Assembly (NCBI GenBank): GCA_947460615.1
Contig: CANHHG010000004.1
Span: 1-59,691, forward strand
Direction: 5' to 3'
Origin: Bacteroidota bacterium
GTDB lineage: Bacteria > Bacteroidota > Bacteroidia > Flavobacteriales > Flavobacteriaceae
Length of the DNA: 59,691 bases
The stretch's first letter is position 1. Each line of letters begins with the position of its first letter. The notes under the pieces are model-generated. The model was not told where the DNA came from and did no database searches. It saw nothing but the letters and a program-made list of their open reading frames with translations. Shown here piece by piece: positions 44,980-53,074 of the stretch. The translations under genes were made by a program, and so were the position numbers.

Positions 44980-46098
44980 TTAAATTGATTTCACAAAATC
45001 AATAATCTTCTCACACGCCTTGCCGTCTCCATAAGGATTGTGTAAGGCACTCATTTTATTGTATTTTTCTTTATTGGTTAACAAGTTATTGCATTCCAAG
45101 ATAATTTTTTCTTTATTGGATCCTACTAAAATTACGGTACCTGCAGCCAATGCTTCTGGACGCTCAGTAGTCTCACGCATTACTAAAACGGGTTTTCCTA
45201 TACTTGGAGCCTCTTCTTGAATCCCCCCTGAATCAGTAATTATTAAATAGGATTTATTCATTAGCCAAACAAAAGCAGGATATGCCAACGGTTCCATTAG
45301 ATGAATATTTCCTATTCCATCTAACAACTCATAAACAGGCTGCTGCACATTGGGATTTAAATGCACCGGATAAATTATCTGTACGTCTGGATTCAATTGC
45401 GCAATTTCTTTTAGCGCCTCGCAAATTGCTATAAACCCTTGCCCGTGATTTTCTCTACGATGGCCAGTGACCAAGATTATTTTTTTAGAAGGATCAATAA
45501 TCGTTTTTAATTTTTCAATTTCTGGATTTTCAAGATTTTCTACTCTACTCGCGCTTTCTAATAAAGCGTCAATAACGGTATTTCCAGTTACTAAAATGGT
45601 ACTCTCAGGTACATTTTCTTTCAACAAGTTTTGTTTCGCTTGTTCCGTTGGTGCAAAATGATAATCGGCAATCCTCCCGGTAACCTGACGGTTCATTTCT
45701 TCTGGAAAGGGTGACCATTTGTTATTGGTTCTTAGTCCTGCTTCTATATGACATACTTTTGCGCCGGAATAATAAGCGGCAATACTGGAAGCCATGGTAG
45801 TGGTGGTATCGCCATGAACATAAACATAATCGGGTTGAAACTCTTCTAATATTGGTTTTAACCCTAAAAGGATATCAGAAGTCAGGGTATATAAATTTTG
45901 GTTGGGTTTCATTAAGTCCAGATCGTAATCGGGGATAATTTCAAAAAAATCTAATACTTGGTCCAACATTTCTCGATGTTGCGCAGTAACGCAAACACGA
46001 GTGTCGAATTGGTTATTTTCATTCTTAAAAGCACGAACTAAGGGAGCCATTTTTATGGCTTCAGGTCGTGTTCCAAAAATTATTAAATTTTTTATCAT
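44980..46098 (-). CDS. wecB: UDP-N-acetylglucosamine 2-epimerase (non-hydrolysing)
   Basis: Interconverts UDP-GlcNAc and UDP-ManNAc. The 372-aa protein starts with NLIIFGTRPEAIKMAPLV and shows VHGDTTTTMASS, CHIEAGLRTNNKWSPFPEE and TDSGGIQEEAPSIGKPVLVMR, all characteristic. I chose the ATG at 46098; the longer frame adds 27 unlikely residues encoded inside the direct repeat. Because the downstream sequence (27 bases to tviC) is on the same strand, it belongs to the operon. UDP-ManNAc may be used itself or oxidised to ManNAcA. Confidence 0.93.
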   Translation of the reverse strand: MIKNLIIFGTRPEAIKMAPLVRAFKNENNQFDTRVCVTAQHREMLDQVLDFFEIIPDYDLDLMKPNQNLYTLTSDILLGLKPILEEFQPDYVYVHGDTTTTMASSIAAYYSGAKVCHIEAGLRTNNKWSPFPEEMNRQVTGRIADYHFAPTEQAKQNLLKENVPESTILVTGNTVIDALLESASRVENLENPEIEKLKTIIDPSKKIILVTGHRRENHGQGFIAICEALKEIAQLNPDVQIIYPVHLNPNVQQPVYELLDGIGNIHLMEPLAYPAFVWLMNKSYLIITDSGGIQEEAPSIGKPVLVMRETTERPEALAAGTVILVGSNKEKIILECNNLLTNKEKYNKMSALHNPYGDGKACEKIIDFVKSI

Positions 46099-46118
46099 AT
46101 CTATTTTTTCTAAAAAGG

Positions 46119-46229
46119 AAAAAGTTGATTTGGTTATTTGTTTATGGAGAACGAATAGCGACCAACGATCATCGACCAACGTTTTTGGCCTATTTTCTTT
46201 TTCCTGGCCCTATACTTACAACTTCTTCA
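46119..46229. repeat. direct repeat copy A (between ORF6N gene and wecB)
   Basis: About 111 bases nearly identical, in the same orientation, to copy B at 46809-46927. It begins AAAAAGTTGATTTGG and ends TACAACTTCTTCA. The last 14 bases equal the end of the gmd coding sequence including its stop, although gmd is 690 bases away, so this copy carries a relic of the gmd 3' end. Differences to copy B are a few substitutions and an 8-base gap. Confidence 0.85.
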
Positions 46230-46241
46230 ACCTAAAATTTA

Positions 46242-46766
46242 CTAATAACCTAATTTTTTTCTATTATCGAATTCCTTTTTTTGAGCACTTTCTTCTAAAA
46301 ACTGCTCCATAGCAGCGTATATTTCCATTAATTGAATATCATGCTCTCCTAATCTTTCTTCTAGATTATTTTTCAATTCTCGAATTTGCTGTGAAACTTC
46401 ACTTTGCAAACCAATCGCTTTTCTAATTTCTACAAAAGTCCGCATAATTGCAATGTTAACAATTGCTGCTTTATCAGATCGTAAAATAGAGCTTAGCATT
46501 GCCACCCCTTGTTCGGTAAATGCAAAAGGTAAATATTTTTTTCCTCTATGCTTATTTGAACTAGTCACAAATTGTGACCAGTTAGATTCTAATTCATCTG
46601 CAGTAATTTGGAACATAAAATCTAAAGGAAATCGTAGGCTGTTCCTTTTTACTGCTTGATTTAATACTTTAGTTTCAACTTCGTAAAGTTTCGCTAAATC
46701 AAAATCAAATATTATTTTTTCTCCTCTTATTATGTGAATTTTGGATTGTAATTGGGTTAGTTCCAT
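46242..46766 (-). CDS. ORF6N-domain protein
   Basis: A 174-aa protein with an N-terminal ORF6N domain (about 5-95; IHIIRGEKIIFDFDLAKLYE, then LPFAFTEQGVAML), a DNA-binding or phage-antirepressor-like domain family, and a C-terminal helical region (SEVSQQIRELKNNLEER) that looks like a coiled coil. It has no evident role in sugar metabolism. It is on the operon strand between gmd and wecB and is flanked by direct repeats of about 110-119 bases, strongly suggesting insertion as a cassette. Function in Bacteroidota is unknown. Confidence 0.88.
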   Translation of the reverse strand: MELTQLQSKIHIIRGEKIIFDFDLAKLYEVETKVLNQAVKRNSLRFPLDFMFQITADELESNWSQFVTSSNKHRGKKYLPFAFTEQGVAMLSSILRSDKAAIVNIAIMRTFVEIRKAIGLQSEVSQQIRELKNNLEERLGEHDIQLMEIYAAMEQFLEESAQKKEFDNRKKLGY

Positions 46767-46808
46767 GAAATTGATTTTTTGGCTTATATTTATTCCTCTC
46801 TTTTATAA

Positions 46809-46927
46809 AAAAAGTTGATTTGGTTATTCGGTTATTTGTTTATAGAGAACGAATAGCGACCAACGTTTATCGATTAACGTTTTTGGCCTATTTCCTTTTT
46901 CCTCGCCCTATACTTACAACTTCTTCA
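46809..46927. repeat. direct repeat copy B (gmd 3' end)
   Basis: About 119 bases matching copy A at 46119-46229, containing an additional TTATTCGG-like 8-base segment. Its right end covers the last codons and stop of gmd (stop at 46914). This is probably the original copy, with copy A the duplicated one. Confidence 0.85.
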
Positions 46928-48008
46928 TCAGCTCCAAGTCACTTGCTACCATTTCTTTTACTAAGCCGGCTAAATCATATTGTGGCACCCACCCCAATTG
47001 TGTTTTGGATTTTGTAGGATCTCCAATTAATAAATCCACTTCTGTTGGACGATAATATTGAGGATCAACACGCACGACAACTTTTCCAATCTCTAATTGA
47101 TAATTCGGATTTGTACATGCTTTTATTTTACCAATCTCATTTTCATTTTCTCCTTCAAATGTTAATTCTATGCCTACTTCTGCAAAAGCAAAACGCACAA
47201 AATCACGAATGTAGGTTGTTACACCAGTTGCAATAACATAATCTTCAGCAACCTCTTGTTGCAAAATTCGCCACATGGCTTCTACATAATCTTTCGCATG
47301 CCCCCAGTCTCTTTGTGAATTTAGATTCCCTAAATACAAGCAATCCTGCTTTCCTAAAGCTATGGCTGCTGTTGCCATGGTGATTTTTCTAGTTACAAAT
47401 GTTTCTCCTCTTCTTGGCGATTCATGATTGAATAAAATTCCATTACAAGCAAACATATTATAGGCCTCTCGATAATTTTTGGTTATCCAAAATCCGTAAA
47501 TTTTAGCAACTCCATAAGGGGAACGAGGATAAAAAGGGGAATTCTCATCATAGAATCCTTTCTCATTTTTATTTTCTTCTAATCCGCCGTACAACTCAGA
47601 AGTCGAAGCTTGGTATATCCGAGTCTTCTTTTCTAAGCCTAAAATTCGTACGGCTTCTAAAATTCGCAAAGTCCCTAACCCGTCTACGTTAGCAACATAT
47701 TCTGGTGAATCAAAGGAAACTTTCACATGTGACATTGCACCCAAATTGTATATTTCATCGGGTTGAATTTCTTGAATTATACGGATTAAATTAGTTGCAT
47801 CGGTAAGATCCCCATAATGCAATTTAAAATGCACGTTATTTTCATGTTGGTCTCTATACAAATGATCAATTCTTTGGGTGTTAAATGAAGAGGCTCTTCG
47901 CTTAATCCCATGAACCATATATCCTTTTTCTAATAATAATTCAGCTAAATAGGAACCGTCTTGGCCTGTTACACCAGTAATTAATGCTGTTTTTTGTTTA
48001 GTATCCAT
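46914..48008 (-). CDS. gmd: GDP-mannose 4,6-dehydratase
   Basis: First step from GDP-mannose to GDP-L-fucose (or other GDP-6-deoxyhexoses). The 364-aa SDR has [27 protein letters not shown] and [19 protein letters not shown] with the catalytic residues, then [17 protein letters not shown], which is diagnostic of Gmd. fcl lies 101 bases upstream on the same strand, so GDP-fucose synthesis is complete. The 3' end lies in a direct repeat. Mannose-6-phosphate could come from manA at 366. Confidence 0.95.
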   Translation of the reverse strand: MDTKQKTALITGVTGQDGSYLAELLLEKGYMVHGIKRRASSFNTQRIDHLYRDQHENNVHFKLHYGDLTDATNLIRIIQEIQPDEIYNLGAMSHVKVSFDSPEYVANVDGLGTLRILEAVRILGLEKKTRIYQASTSELYGGLEENKNEKGFYDENSPFYPRSPYGVAKIYGFWITKNYREAYNMFACNGILFNHESPRRGETFVTRKITMATAAIALGKQDCLYLGNLNSQRDWGHAKDYVEAMWRILQQEVAEDYVIATGVTTYIRDFVRFAFAEVGIELTFEGENENEIGKIKACTNPNYQLEIGKVVVRVDPQYYRPTEVDLLIGDPTKSKTQLGWVPQYDLAGLVKEMVASDLELMKKL

Positions 48009-48109
48009 ATTTTTTTGTTGTTCGTTGATCGTTTTTCAATACTCGATGTTCGATTTTCATTATTTATGTTCGTTGACTAACATTGTTTTTTTAACGAAAT
48101 AAAGAAGAT

Positions 48110-49060
48110 TTACATCTTTAATTCTTTAAAGTCATTTAAATTTTTTAAAAACCAGTCGTAAGTCATTTGAATTCCATTTTCTAAATTTACCTGATGTTTC
48201 CATCCTAAAGCATGCATTTTGGAAACATCCAATAGCTTCCGTGGAGTTCCATCGGGTTTTGTTTTGTCCCAAATAATTTCACCATTATGCCCTACAATTT
48301 TTTGGATTAACAATGCCAATTCTTTAATAGTTAAATCGGTGCCTGTTCCAATATTGTATAAATAATCAGGTAATTTATTTTCTAATGCAAAAACTACTGC
48401 AGCTGCCATATCATCAACAAATAGAAATTCTCTCAATGGCGTTCCACTGCCCCAAAGTGTTACAGGAGCGTTATTATTTATTTTACCTTCATGAAATTTT
48501 CTTATTAAAGCGGGTAATACATGAGAACTATTTAAATCAAAATTATCATGAGTTCCGTATAAATTGGTAGGCATCAAACTAACATAGTCCCTTCCAAATT
48601 GGTTTCTTATAGCTTGGCAAGATTTTACACCTGTTATTTTTGCTAGTGCATACCATTCATTAGTAGCTTCTAAGGATCCGGTTAGCAAGTATTCTTCTTT
48701 AAGTGGCTGAGGCGCCAATTTAGGGTAAATACAAGAACTTCCTAAAAAAATGAATTTACTAATTCCTTGATCAAAGGCCGAACTAATTAAATTGTTTTGA
48801 ATTTGCATGTTCTCCATTAAAAACTGATATGGAAAATCATTATTGGCCAATATCCCCCCTACTTTCGCAGCAGCATCAATAATTACCTCTGGTTTTTCTT
48901 TTAAAATAAAGTCAATTACCGATTGCTGGTTCCTAAGGTCTATTTCTTTACTACTGGCTCCAATTAAATTAGAATATCCTTTTGCAGTAAGAATTCGCCA
49001 GATAGCGCTTCCAACCATTCCTTTATGGCCTGCTATGTATATTTTAGAATTTAAATTCAT
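48110..49060 (-). CDS. fcl: GDP-L-fucose synthase
   Basis: Epimerase-reductase that converts GDP-4-keto-6-deoxymannose to GDP-L-fucose. The 316-aa SDR begins IYIAGHKGMVGSAIWRIL and has FLGSSCIYPKLAPQPLKE and YALAKITGVKSCQAIRNQ, both typical of Fcl/WcaG. It is the first sugar gene after the regulatory pair wHTH-upxY and follows a 134-base leader with a strong hairpin. The 101-base gap to gmd is rich in repeated GTTGA/CGTTG words but I see no gene there. Confidence 0.95.
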   Translation of the reverse strand: MNLNSKIYIAGHKGMVGSAIWRILTAKGYSNLIGASSKEIDLRNQQSVIDFILKEKPEVIIDAAAKVGGILANNDFPYQFLMENMQIQNNLISSAFDQGISKFIFLGSSCIYPKLAPQPLKEEYLLTGSLEATNEWYALAKITGVKSCQAIRNQFGRDYVSLMPTNLYGTHDNFDLNSSHVLPALIRKFHEGKINNNAPVTLWGSGTPLREFLFVDDMAAAVVFALENKLPDYLYNIGTGTDLTIKELALLIQKIVGHNGEIIWDKTKPDGTPRKLLDVSKMHALGWKHQVNLENGIQMTYDWFLKNLNDFKELKM

Positions 49061-49149
49061 GTATAAAACTAAATTTAATTTATTAAAACCCCGCTTTTAT
49101 TCAGTTAGGAGACTTAAAAATTTATTTTCAAATTCCATGGCTTCGCCCT

Positions 49150-49172
49150 GTCAGTCACATATTGCGACTAAC
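49150..49172 (-). promoter_or_regulatory. strong hairpin in the upxY-fcl gap, possible antiterminator site
   Basis: On minus, GTTAGTCGCA-ATA-TGTGACTGAC forms a 10-bp stem (with two G-T pairs) and a three-base loop, 23-45 bases after the upxY stop. No U-run follows, so it is not an ordinary terminator. NusG paralogues such as RfaH recognise hairpins exposed in the non-template strand near the start of the operon they control, which makes this a candidate target. Inference only. Confidence 0.4.
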
Positions 49173-49194
49173 AAGTTAGCTCATAAAATTACTA

Positions 49195-49659
49195 TTACTT
49201 CTCCTTAGAAATAGTAATTACAACCCCTAGTTCTTTTAAAACTAATCGGATATTATTTTTTTCTACTTGAGAGACTACACCTTCTTTTCCTTGAAAAGGT
49301 CCATATGATATTGTTAAATTATCTCCTGGTTGTATCTCATTTACTTCAACAGTACTTAAAATTCCTTTTAAACTGGCTCTAAGCACTTCAATTTCTTGTT
49401 CTTGAATAACGGCTGGTTTTCCTAACCAAAATAAATACCGCACGACCCCCGGAATTTCAAAAACAATATTTCTAGCACTCTCTTCAATATTTACAAATAC
49501 ATACGAATTAATGAGCGGAACTTCCACTTTCTTTTTTCTGTCTGACCACTGCTTAACTTGCTTAACCATTGGACAATAGACTTCAATTCCAATTTTTTCA
49601 AGACCTGCGACTACCTTTTTCTCGTTCTTTGGCCGTGTATAAATAGCAAACCAAGGCAT
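49195..49659 (-). CDS. UpxY-family transcription antiterminator (NusG paralogue)
   Basis: A 154-aa NusG-like protein with an N-terminal NGN domain (PWFAIYTRPKNEKKV start, YCPMVKQVKQWSDRKKK) and a C-terminal KOW domain (GDNLTISYGPFQGKEGVVSQ). UpxY proteins of Bacteroides promote elongation through their own capsular polysaccharide locus, and here the gene is second in such a locus. It starts 2 bases after the regulator stop. It would act in cis on the downstream 30-kb operon; no UpxZ-like anti-regulator is seen. Confidence 0.9.
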   Translation of the reverse strand: MPWFAIYTRPKNEKKVVAGLEKIGIEVYCPMVKQVKQWSDRKKKVEVPLINSYVFVNIEESARNIVFEIPGVVRYLFWLGKPAVIQEQEIEVLRASLKGILSTVEVNEIQPGDNLTISYGPFQGKEGVVSQVEKNNIRLVLKELGVVITISKEK

Positions 49660-49661
49660 AA

Positions 49662-50192
49662 TTAAACCAAAGTATTATTAATATTCGCTTCAGACTCAAA
49701 AATCACCAATCCTTTACCATCGTATTTTTGAGCTATAAAAAATTGAACTTTACGCTTTATTTCCTTCTCGATTTTAAATGATAAATTCTCTATATAATCT
49801 GTATTTAGTTCGTCTCCAATAACTATTACTTCAATAATTCCACTATCAATGCCATTGGCGTAATCCCCAATTACAATTACTTTTTTAACGTCTCCCATTC
49901 GATCCAAAACCATTTCCACAATAGAATCCAAACCAATATGCTGGAAAATAATGTTTTTTAGTGTTTTGTAAAGTGGGTGCTTGGTATTTGCTTTGTAGGA
50001 GATTCGATTTTGAATTGCTTCTTTTTTCAAATAACCTGCTTCTTCAAGGTTATTTAATTCTTTGCGAATTGCATTGGTAGATTCTTGCATTTCCTCAGCT
50101 AAACCACGTAGGTGTCCATTATTGGCTGCGTTTATAAAAAACTTAACCAAAATTCTAAGCCGGGTTTTAGAGGTAATTAAAGTTTGAAGCAT
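49662..50192 (-). CDS. winged-helix regulator with nucleotidyltransferase-like domain
   Basis: A 176-aa protein with an N-terminal winged helix (about 1-80: SKTRLRILVKFFIN, LRGLAEEMQESTNAIRKELN, LEEAGYLKKE) and a C-terminal region like a minimal nucleotidyltransferase fold (VIVIGDYANGIDSGIIEVIVIG). The usual catalytic DxD of such domains is not conserved (the segment reads SGIIEV), so it is probably non-catalytic. It is the first gene of the polysaccharide locus, just after the promoter and before upxY, so it is likely a regulator of the locus. The effector is unknown. Confidence 0.78.
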   Translation of the reverse strand: MLQTLITSKTRLRILVKFFINAANNGHLRGLAEEMQESTNAIRKELNNLEEAGYLKKEAIQNRISYKANTKHPLYKTLKNIIFQHIGLDSIVEMVLDRMGDVKKVIVIGDYANGIDSGIIEVIVIGDELNTDYIENLSFKIEKEIKRKVQFFIAQKYDGKGLVIFESEANINNTLV

Positions 50193-50215
50193 TATTTGTT
50201 AACAATATTGAGTAA

Positions 50216-50246
50216 CAAAAGTACTCATTAAAATTAATTTAACCAA
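50216..50246 (-). promoter_or_regulatory. promoter of the polysaccharide locus
   Basis: On minus, TTG at 50244-50246 is followed after 20 bases by TACTTTTG at 50216-50223, matching TTG-N(17-23)-TAnnTTTG. The regulator ATG is at 50192, giving a leader of about 15-20 bases. It lies between the terminator at 50294 and the first gene. Confidence 0.7.
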
Positions 50247-50293
50247 AAAAATAATACGTTAATTTTATAAATTGTTTAACCTACTTTTTATTG

Positions 50294-50323
50294 AAAAAAA
50301 AACCACCTTTCGGTGGTTTTTTT
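50294..50323 (-). terminator. terminator after the outer-membrane barrel gene
   Basis: AACCACC-TTTC-GGTGGTT with an A-run on the left and a T-run on the right, 20 bases past the stop of the barrel gene on minus. It insulates the polysaccharide locus from the gene upstream. Confidence 0.85.
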
Positions 50324-50342
50324 ATACTTGGTAGTGTATAAA

Positions 50343-50915
50343 TTAGAATTTAAATACTAATTCAGCACTGTGTTGAATGTGATTATTTAAAAGGGTGTTT
50401 TGAGTAAATCCATACTTCCCTAATGTTTGCAAGCGCAATCCGATATTTGGTTTGATCCAATAATTAAGACCTAATCCAAAATTAGAAGTTTGGTTGGAAG
50501 AACTATCAACAGAATTATAACCAAAACCAGCAACTAAATAAGGATCAAAAGCAGGCATATCAAATAATGACTTGCCAAAATAAAATTTACCATTTAAATC
50601 AAAACCAAAATAATTTTGATCTTCAGCTATTGATTTTCCGTTTTGTAATTTATTGGCTGCTAATTTATTGATTCCACCAGAAACTTCAATTGATAACTGA
50701 TCACTCATTAATCTTTCAACACTAATTTTAGAAACTGATGGTAAATAATTCCATTGCTCTGATGCATTAAAGTAGTTTCCATTCAATGTAGCAGTGTTGT
50801 CTATAAAGTTGGCACCAAAACCAAGAATCCATTTTGGTTTTTCATTGGTAACGTTTTCTTGAGCTACAACAGCAAAAGTTGAAAATAATAAGAATAATAC
50901 GACTAGGTTTTTCAT
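50343..50915 (-). CDS. outer-membrane beta-barrel protein
   Basis: A 190-aa exported protein with signal peptide MKNLVVLFLLFSTFAVVAQE and a mature part of alternating strands ending in a typical C-terminal beta signal (HSAELVFKF). Aromatic-rich segments such as DLNGKFYFGKSLFDM and YLVAGFGYNSVDSS fit an eight-stranded OmpA-like barrel without a peptidoglycan domain. Possibly a porin-like or structural barrel; specific function unknown. Single gene with its own terminator. A TATATTTG element on minus (50940-50947) may be its promoter. Confidence 0.8.
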   Translation of the reverse strand: MKNLVVLFLLFSTFAVVAQENVTNEKPKWILGFGANFIDNTATLNGNYFNASEQWNYLPSVSKISVERLMSDQLSIEVSGGINKLAANKLQNGKSIAEDQNYFGFDLNGKFYFGKSLFDMPAFDPYLVAGFGYNSVDSSSNQTSNFGLGLNYWIKPNIGLRLQTLGKYGFTQNTLLNNHIQHSAELVFKF

Positions 50916-51087
50916 GACTTTAAATGTTTAAATTTTCAACAAATATATTATATATTTCTTATGCTACATAAAAAAAATTAAAAAATAGCAAAAGTAACAT
51001 AGATTTAATGGACGTATCGAAATAATTCCTCCGTAAAATAAGTAAATTAAAAAAAATTTATGTTATTTGTAAATAAAAAAAACAGCT

Positions 51088-52590
51088 ATGACTCCTATCG
51101 CAATTGTACTATTAATGTTGATCTATTTTGGAATTTTATTCCTTATTTCTCATTTTGTAAGTAAAAATAATACCGGAAATGAAGCCTTTTTCAAAGCTAA
51201 TAAAAATTCTAAATGGTATTTAGTCGCATTTGGGATGATTGGCACCGCACTTTCGGGGGTTACTTTTATCTCTGTTCCAGGTGAAGTTGGAAATCCTGAA
51301 ACTCAATTTAAGTACTTTCAATTTGTTTTAGGAAACGCAATTGGGTTTATCATCATCGCAAAAGTATTGCTTCCTTTATATTATAGAATGAATTTGACTT
51401 CTATATACGGTTATTTTGAGCAACGACTAGGAATATTTAGTTACAAAACCGCTGCTTCTATATTTTTAATTAGTAGAACCATTGGGTCGGCTTTTAGATT
51501 GTACTTAGTGGTGATTGTTTTACAACGCTACGTATTTGATTATTATGGAATTCCCTTTGCAATAACTGTATTTATTTCATTGCTTTTAATTTTTGCCTAC
51601 ACCTATAAAGGAGGTTTAAAAACCATTATAATTACAGATACATTACAAACCGTATTCTTGGTTTCATCTGTTTTCTTGACCATTTACTTTATAGCTAGTA
51701 GTTTAAATTTTGGGGTCACTGAAGCATTTGAAGCGGTTAAAAACAGTAATTATTCAAAGGTATTTTTCTATGAAGATTACCTGAAAGGAAGTTATTTTCT
51801 AAAACAAATATTAGGCGGAATTTTTGTTACTATCGCCATGGTTGGGTTAGATCAGGATTTAATGCAAAAGAATTTGAGTTGTAACAATATTAAGGAGGCT
51901 CAAAAAAACATGTTTACTTTTACCGGCATATTTGTGGTGATCAATATTTTCTTTTTAAGTGTAGGTGCCTTACTTTATATCTATGCTGCCAAAAATGGCA
52001 TTGAAGTTCCTACCGATTTGATCACTGGAAAACCAAGAACCGACTTACTTTTTCCCGAAATAGCATTTCATCATTTAACTTTAATTCCCGCTATTGTATT
52101 TTTATTAGGTCTTACCGCTGCAACTTTTGCAACTACTGATTCCGCATTAACCGCATTAACCACTTCTTTTTGTGTTGATTTTCTTGGCATGGATAAAGTT
52201 GAAAATGAGGCTAAAAGCAATATGGTTAGAACTAGACACTTTGTTCATATTGGCTTTTCAACTTTGATGTTCTTAGTGATTTTACTTTTTAATGCTATCA
52301 ATGACGCTTCTGTGGTAAGCATGATTTTTAAGATTGCCTCCTATACCTATGGCCCATTATTAGGATTATTTTGCTTTGGAATGTTTATGAAAACAAAAAC
52401 AGTTAAAGATCAATTTGTTCCAATAATATGCTTAATCTCTCCGGCAATTTGTTTCTTGATCAGTTATAATTCAGCTACGCTCTTTGGGAATTACGTTATT
52501 GATAACGAGTTGATTATAATTAATGGATTGATTACATTTTTAGGATTGCTTTTAATCAGTAAACCTGCAACATCGCAAACGGAGTTTTAA
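51088..52590 (+). CDS. sodium:solute symporter (SSS family)
   Basis: A 500-aa integral membrane transporter with about 13 hydrophobic segments. Family features include FGMIGTALSGVTFISVPGEV near the first helices, YGYFEQRLGIFSYKTAAS and FLLGLTAATFATTDSALTAL, which holds residues for sodium binding in SSS proteins. Substrate not predictable; homologues carry sugars, amino acids, vitamins or nucleosides. ATG start; 172 AT-rich bases separate it from the divergent barrel gene. A structured repeat follows its stop. Confidence 0.88.
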   Translation: MTPIAIVLLMLIYFGILFLISHFVSKNNTGNEAFFKANKNSKWYLVAFGMIGTALSGVTFISVPGEVGNPETQFKYFQFVLGNAIGFIIIAKVLLPLYYRMNLTSIYGYFEQRLGIFSYKTAASIFLISRTIGSAFRLYLVVIVLQRYVFDYYGIPFAITVFISLLLIFAYTYKGGLKTIIITDTLQTVFLVSSVFLTIYFIASSLNFGVTEAFEAVKNSNYSKVFFYEDYLKGSYFLKQILGGIFVTIAMVGLDQDLMQKNLSCNNIKEAQKNMFTFTGIFVVINIFFLSVGALLYIYAAKNGIEVPTDLITGKPRTDLLFPEIAFHHLTLIPAIVFLLGLTAATFATTDSALTALTTSFCVDFLGMDKVENEAKSNMVRTRHFVHIGFSTLMFLVILLFNAINDASVVSMIFKIASYTYGPLLGLFCFGMFMKTKTVKDQFVPIICLISPAICFLISYNSATLFGNYVIDNELIIINGLITFLGLLLISKPATSQTEF

Positions 52591-52594
52591 TTAT

Positions 52595-52672
52595 TAGCCC
52601 CGATGGTAGTGGAAATCCTTTGCTTTTTTTCTTAAAAAAGCAAAGATTGAAGCGTACAGCGGGAAATAGCTT
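52595..52672 (+). ncRNA. flavo-1-like structured RNA element, copy 1
   Basis: Starting TAGCCCCGATGG and ending GGGAAATAGCT. CCCG (52599-52602) pairs with CGGG (52660-52663); inside, AATC-(bulged C)-TTTGCTTTTTT pairs with AAAAAAGCAAA-GATT around a four-base loop. Copy 2 at 59143-59230 keeps the same layout with different stem bases. As I recall it resembles the flavo-1 RNA class described for Flavobacteria; strand is taken from that resemblance. Located between convergent genes. Confidence 0.5.
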
Positions 52673-52681
52673 CAAATAAAA

Positions 52682-53047
52682 CTAATACTGATTGGTTGAT
52701 AAAAGCACCAATGTGCAGGCAACTTCCACTTTTATATTATTCAATTGTAGAAGTTGGTAGAATTCTGGATTTTCAGTTCCAGGGTTAAAAATCACGCGTT
52801 TAGGCTTGGCTTCTACGATATAGTTATAGTAATCTCTTTGTCGTGCAGGATTTAGATACAAGGAAACGGTATTTATTTGCGACAATGGTATGGCTTTGGT
52901 GTAAATTTTAATTCCGGCGACTTCGCCTGTGTTTTGACCAATAGCAAGAACTGAATGTCCTTTTTCTACCAACAGTGTGATCGCTTTAAAAGAATATCGA
53001 TCCGGTTTTGTAGATGCTCCAAGCACGAGTGTTTTTTTATTTTTCAT
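52682..53047 (-). CDS. CoA-binding domain protein
   Basis: A 121-aa single-domain Rossmann protein of the CoA-binding (YccU-like) family. It begins TLVLGASTKPDRYSFKAITL, has GQNTGEVAGIKIYTK and ends with the FNPGTENPEFYQLL segment. These small proteins bind CoA or a related nucleotide but have no settled function. It lies 27 bases after ctlX, possibly co-transcribed with the two hydrolases. Confidence 0.85.
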   Translation of the reverse strand: MKNKKTLVLGASTKPDRYSFKAITLLVEKGHSVLAIGQNTGEVAGIKIYTKAIPLSQINTVSLYLNPARQRDYYNYIVEAKPKRVIFNPGTENPEFYQLLQLNNIKVEVACTLVLLSTNQY

Positions 53048-53074
53048 TTTACAAAAATACGTATTATAAGCGCT

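Noticed and set aside
46099..46179. N-terminal 27-residue extension of WecB
   Set aside because: The extension is encoded by the direct repeat and is unlike WecB; MIKNLIIFGTRPEA is the usual start.
48009..48109. Possible third copy of the ORF6N-flanking repeat in the fcl-gmd gap
   Set aside because: It shares only short words such as CGTTGATCG; no extended alignment with the two real copies.
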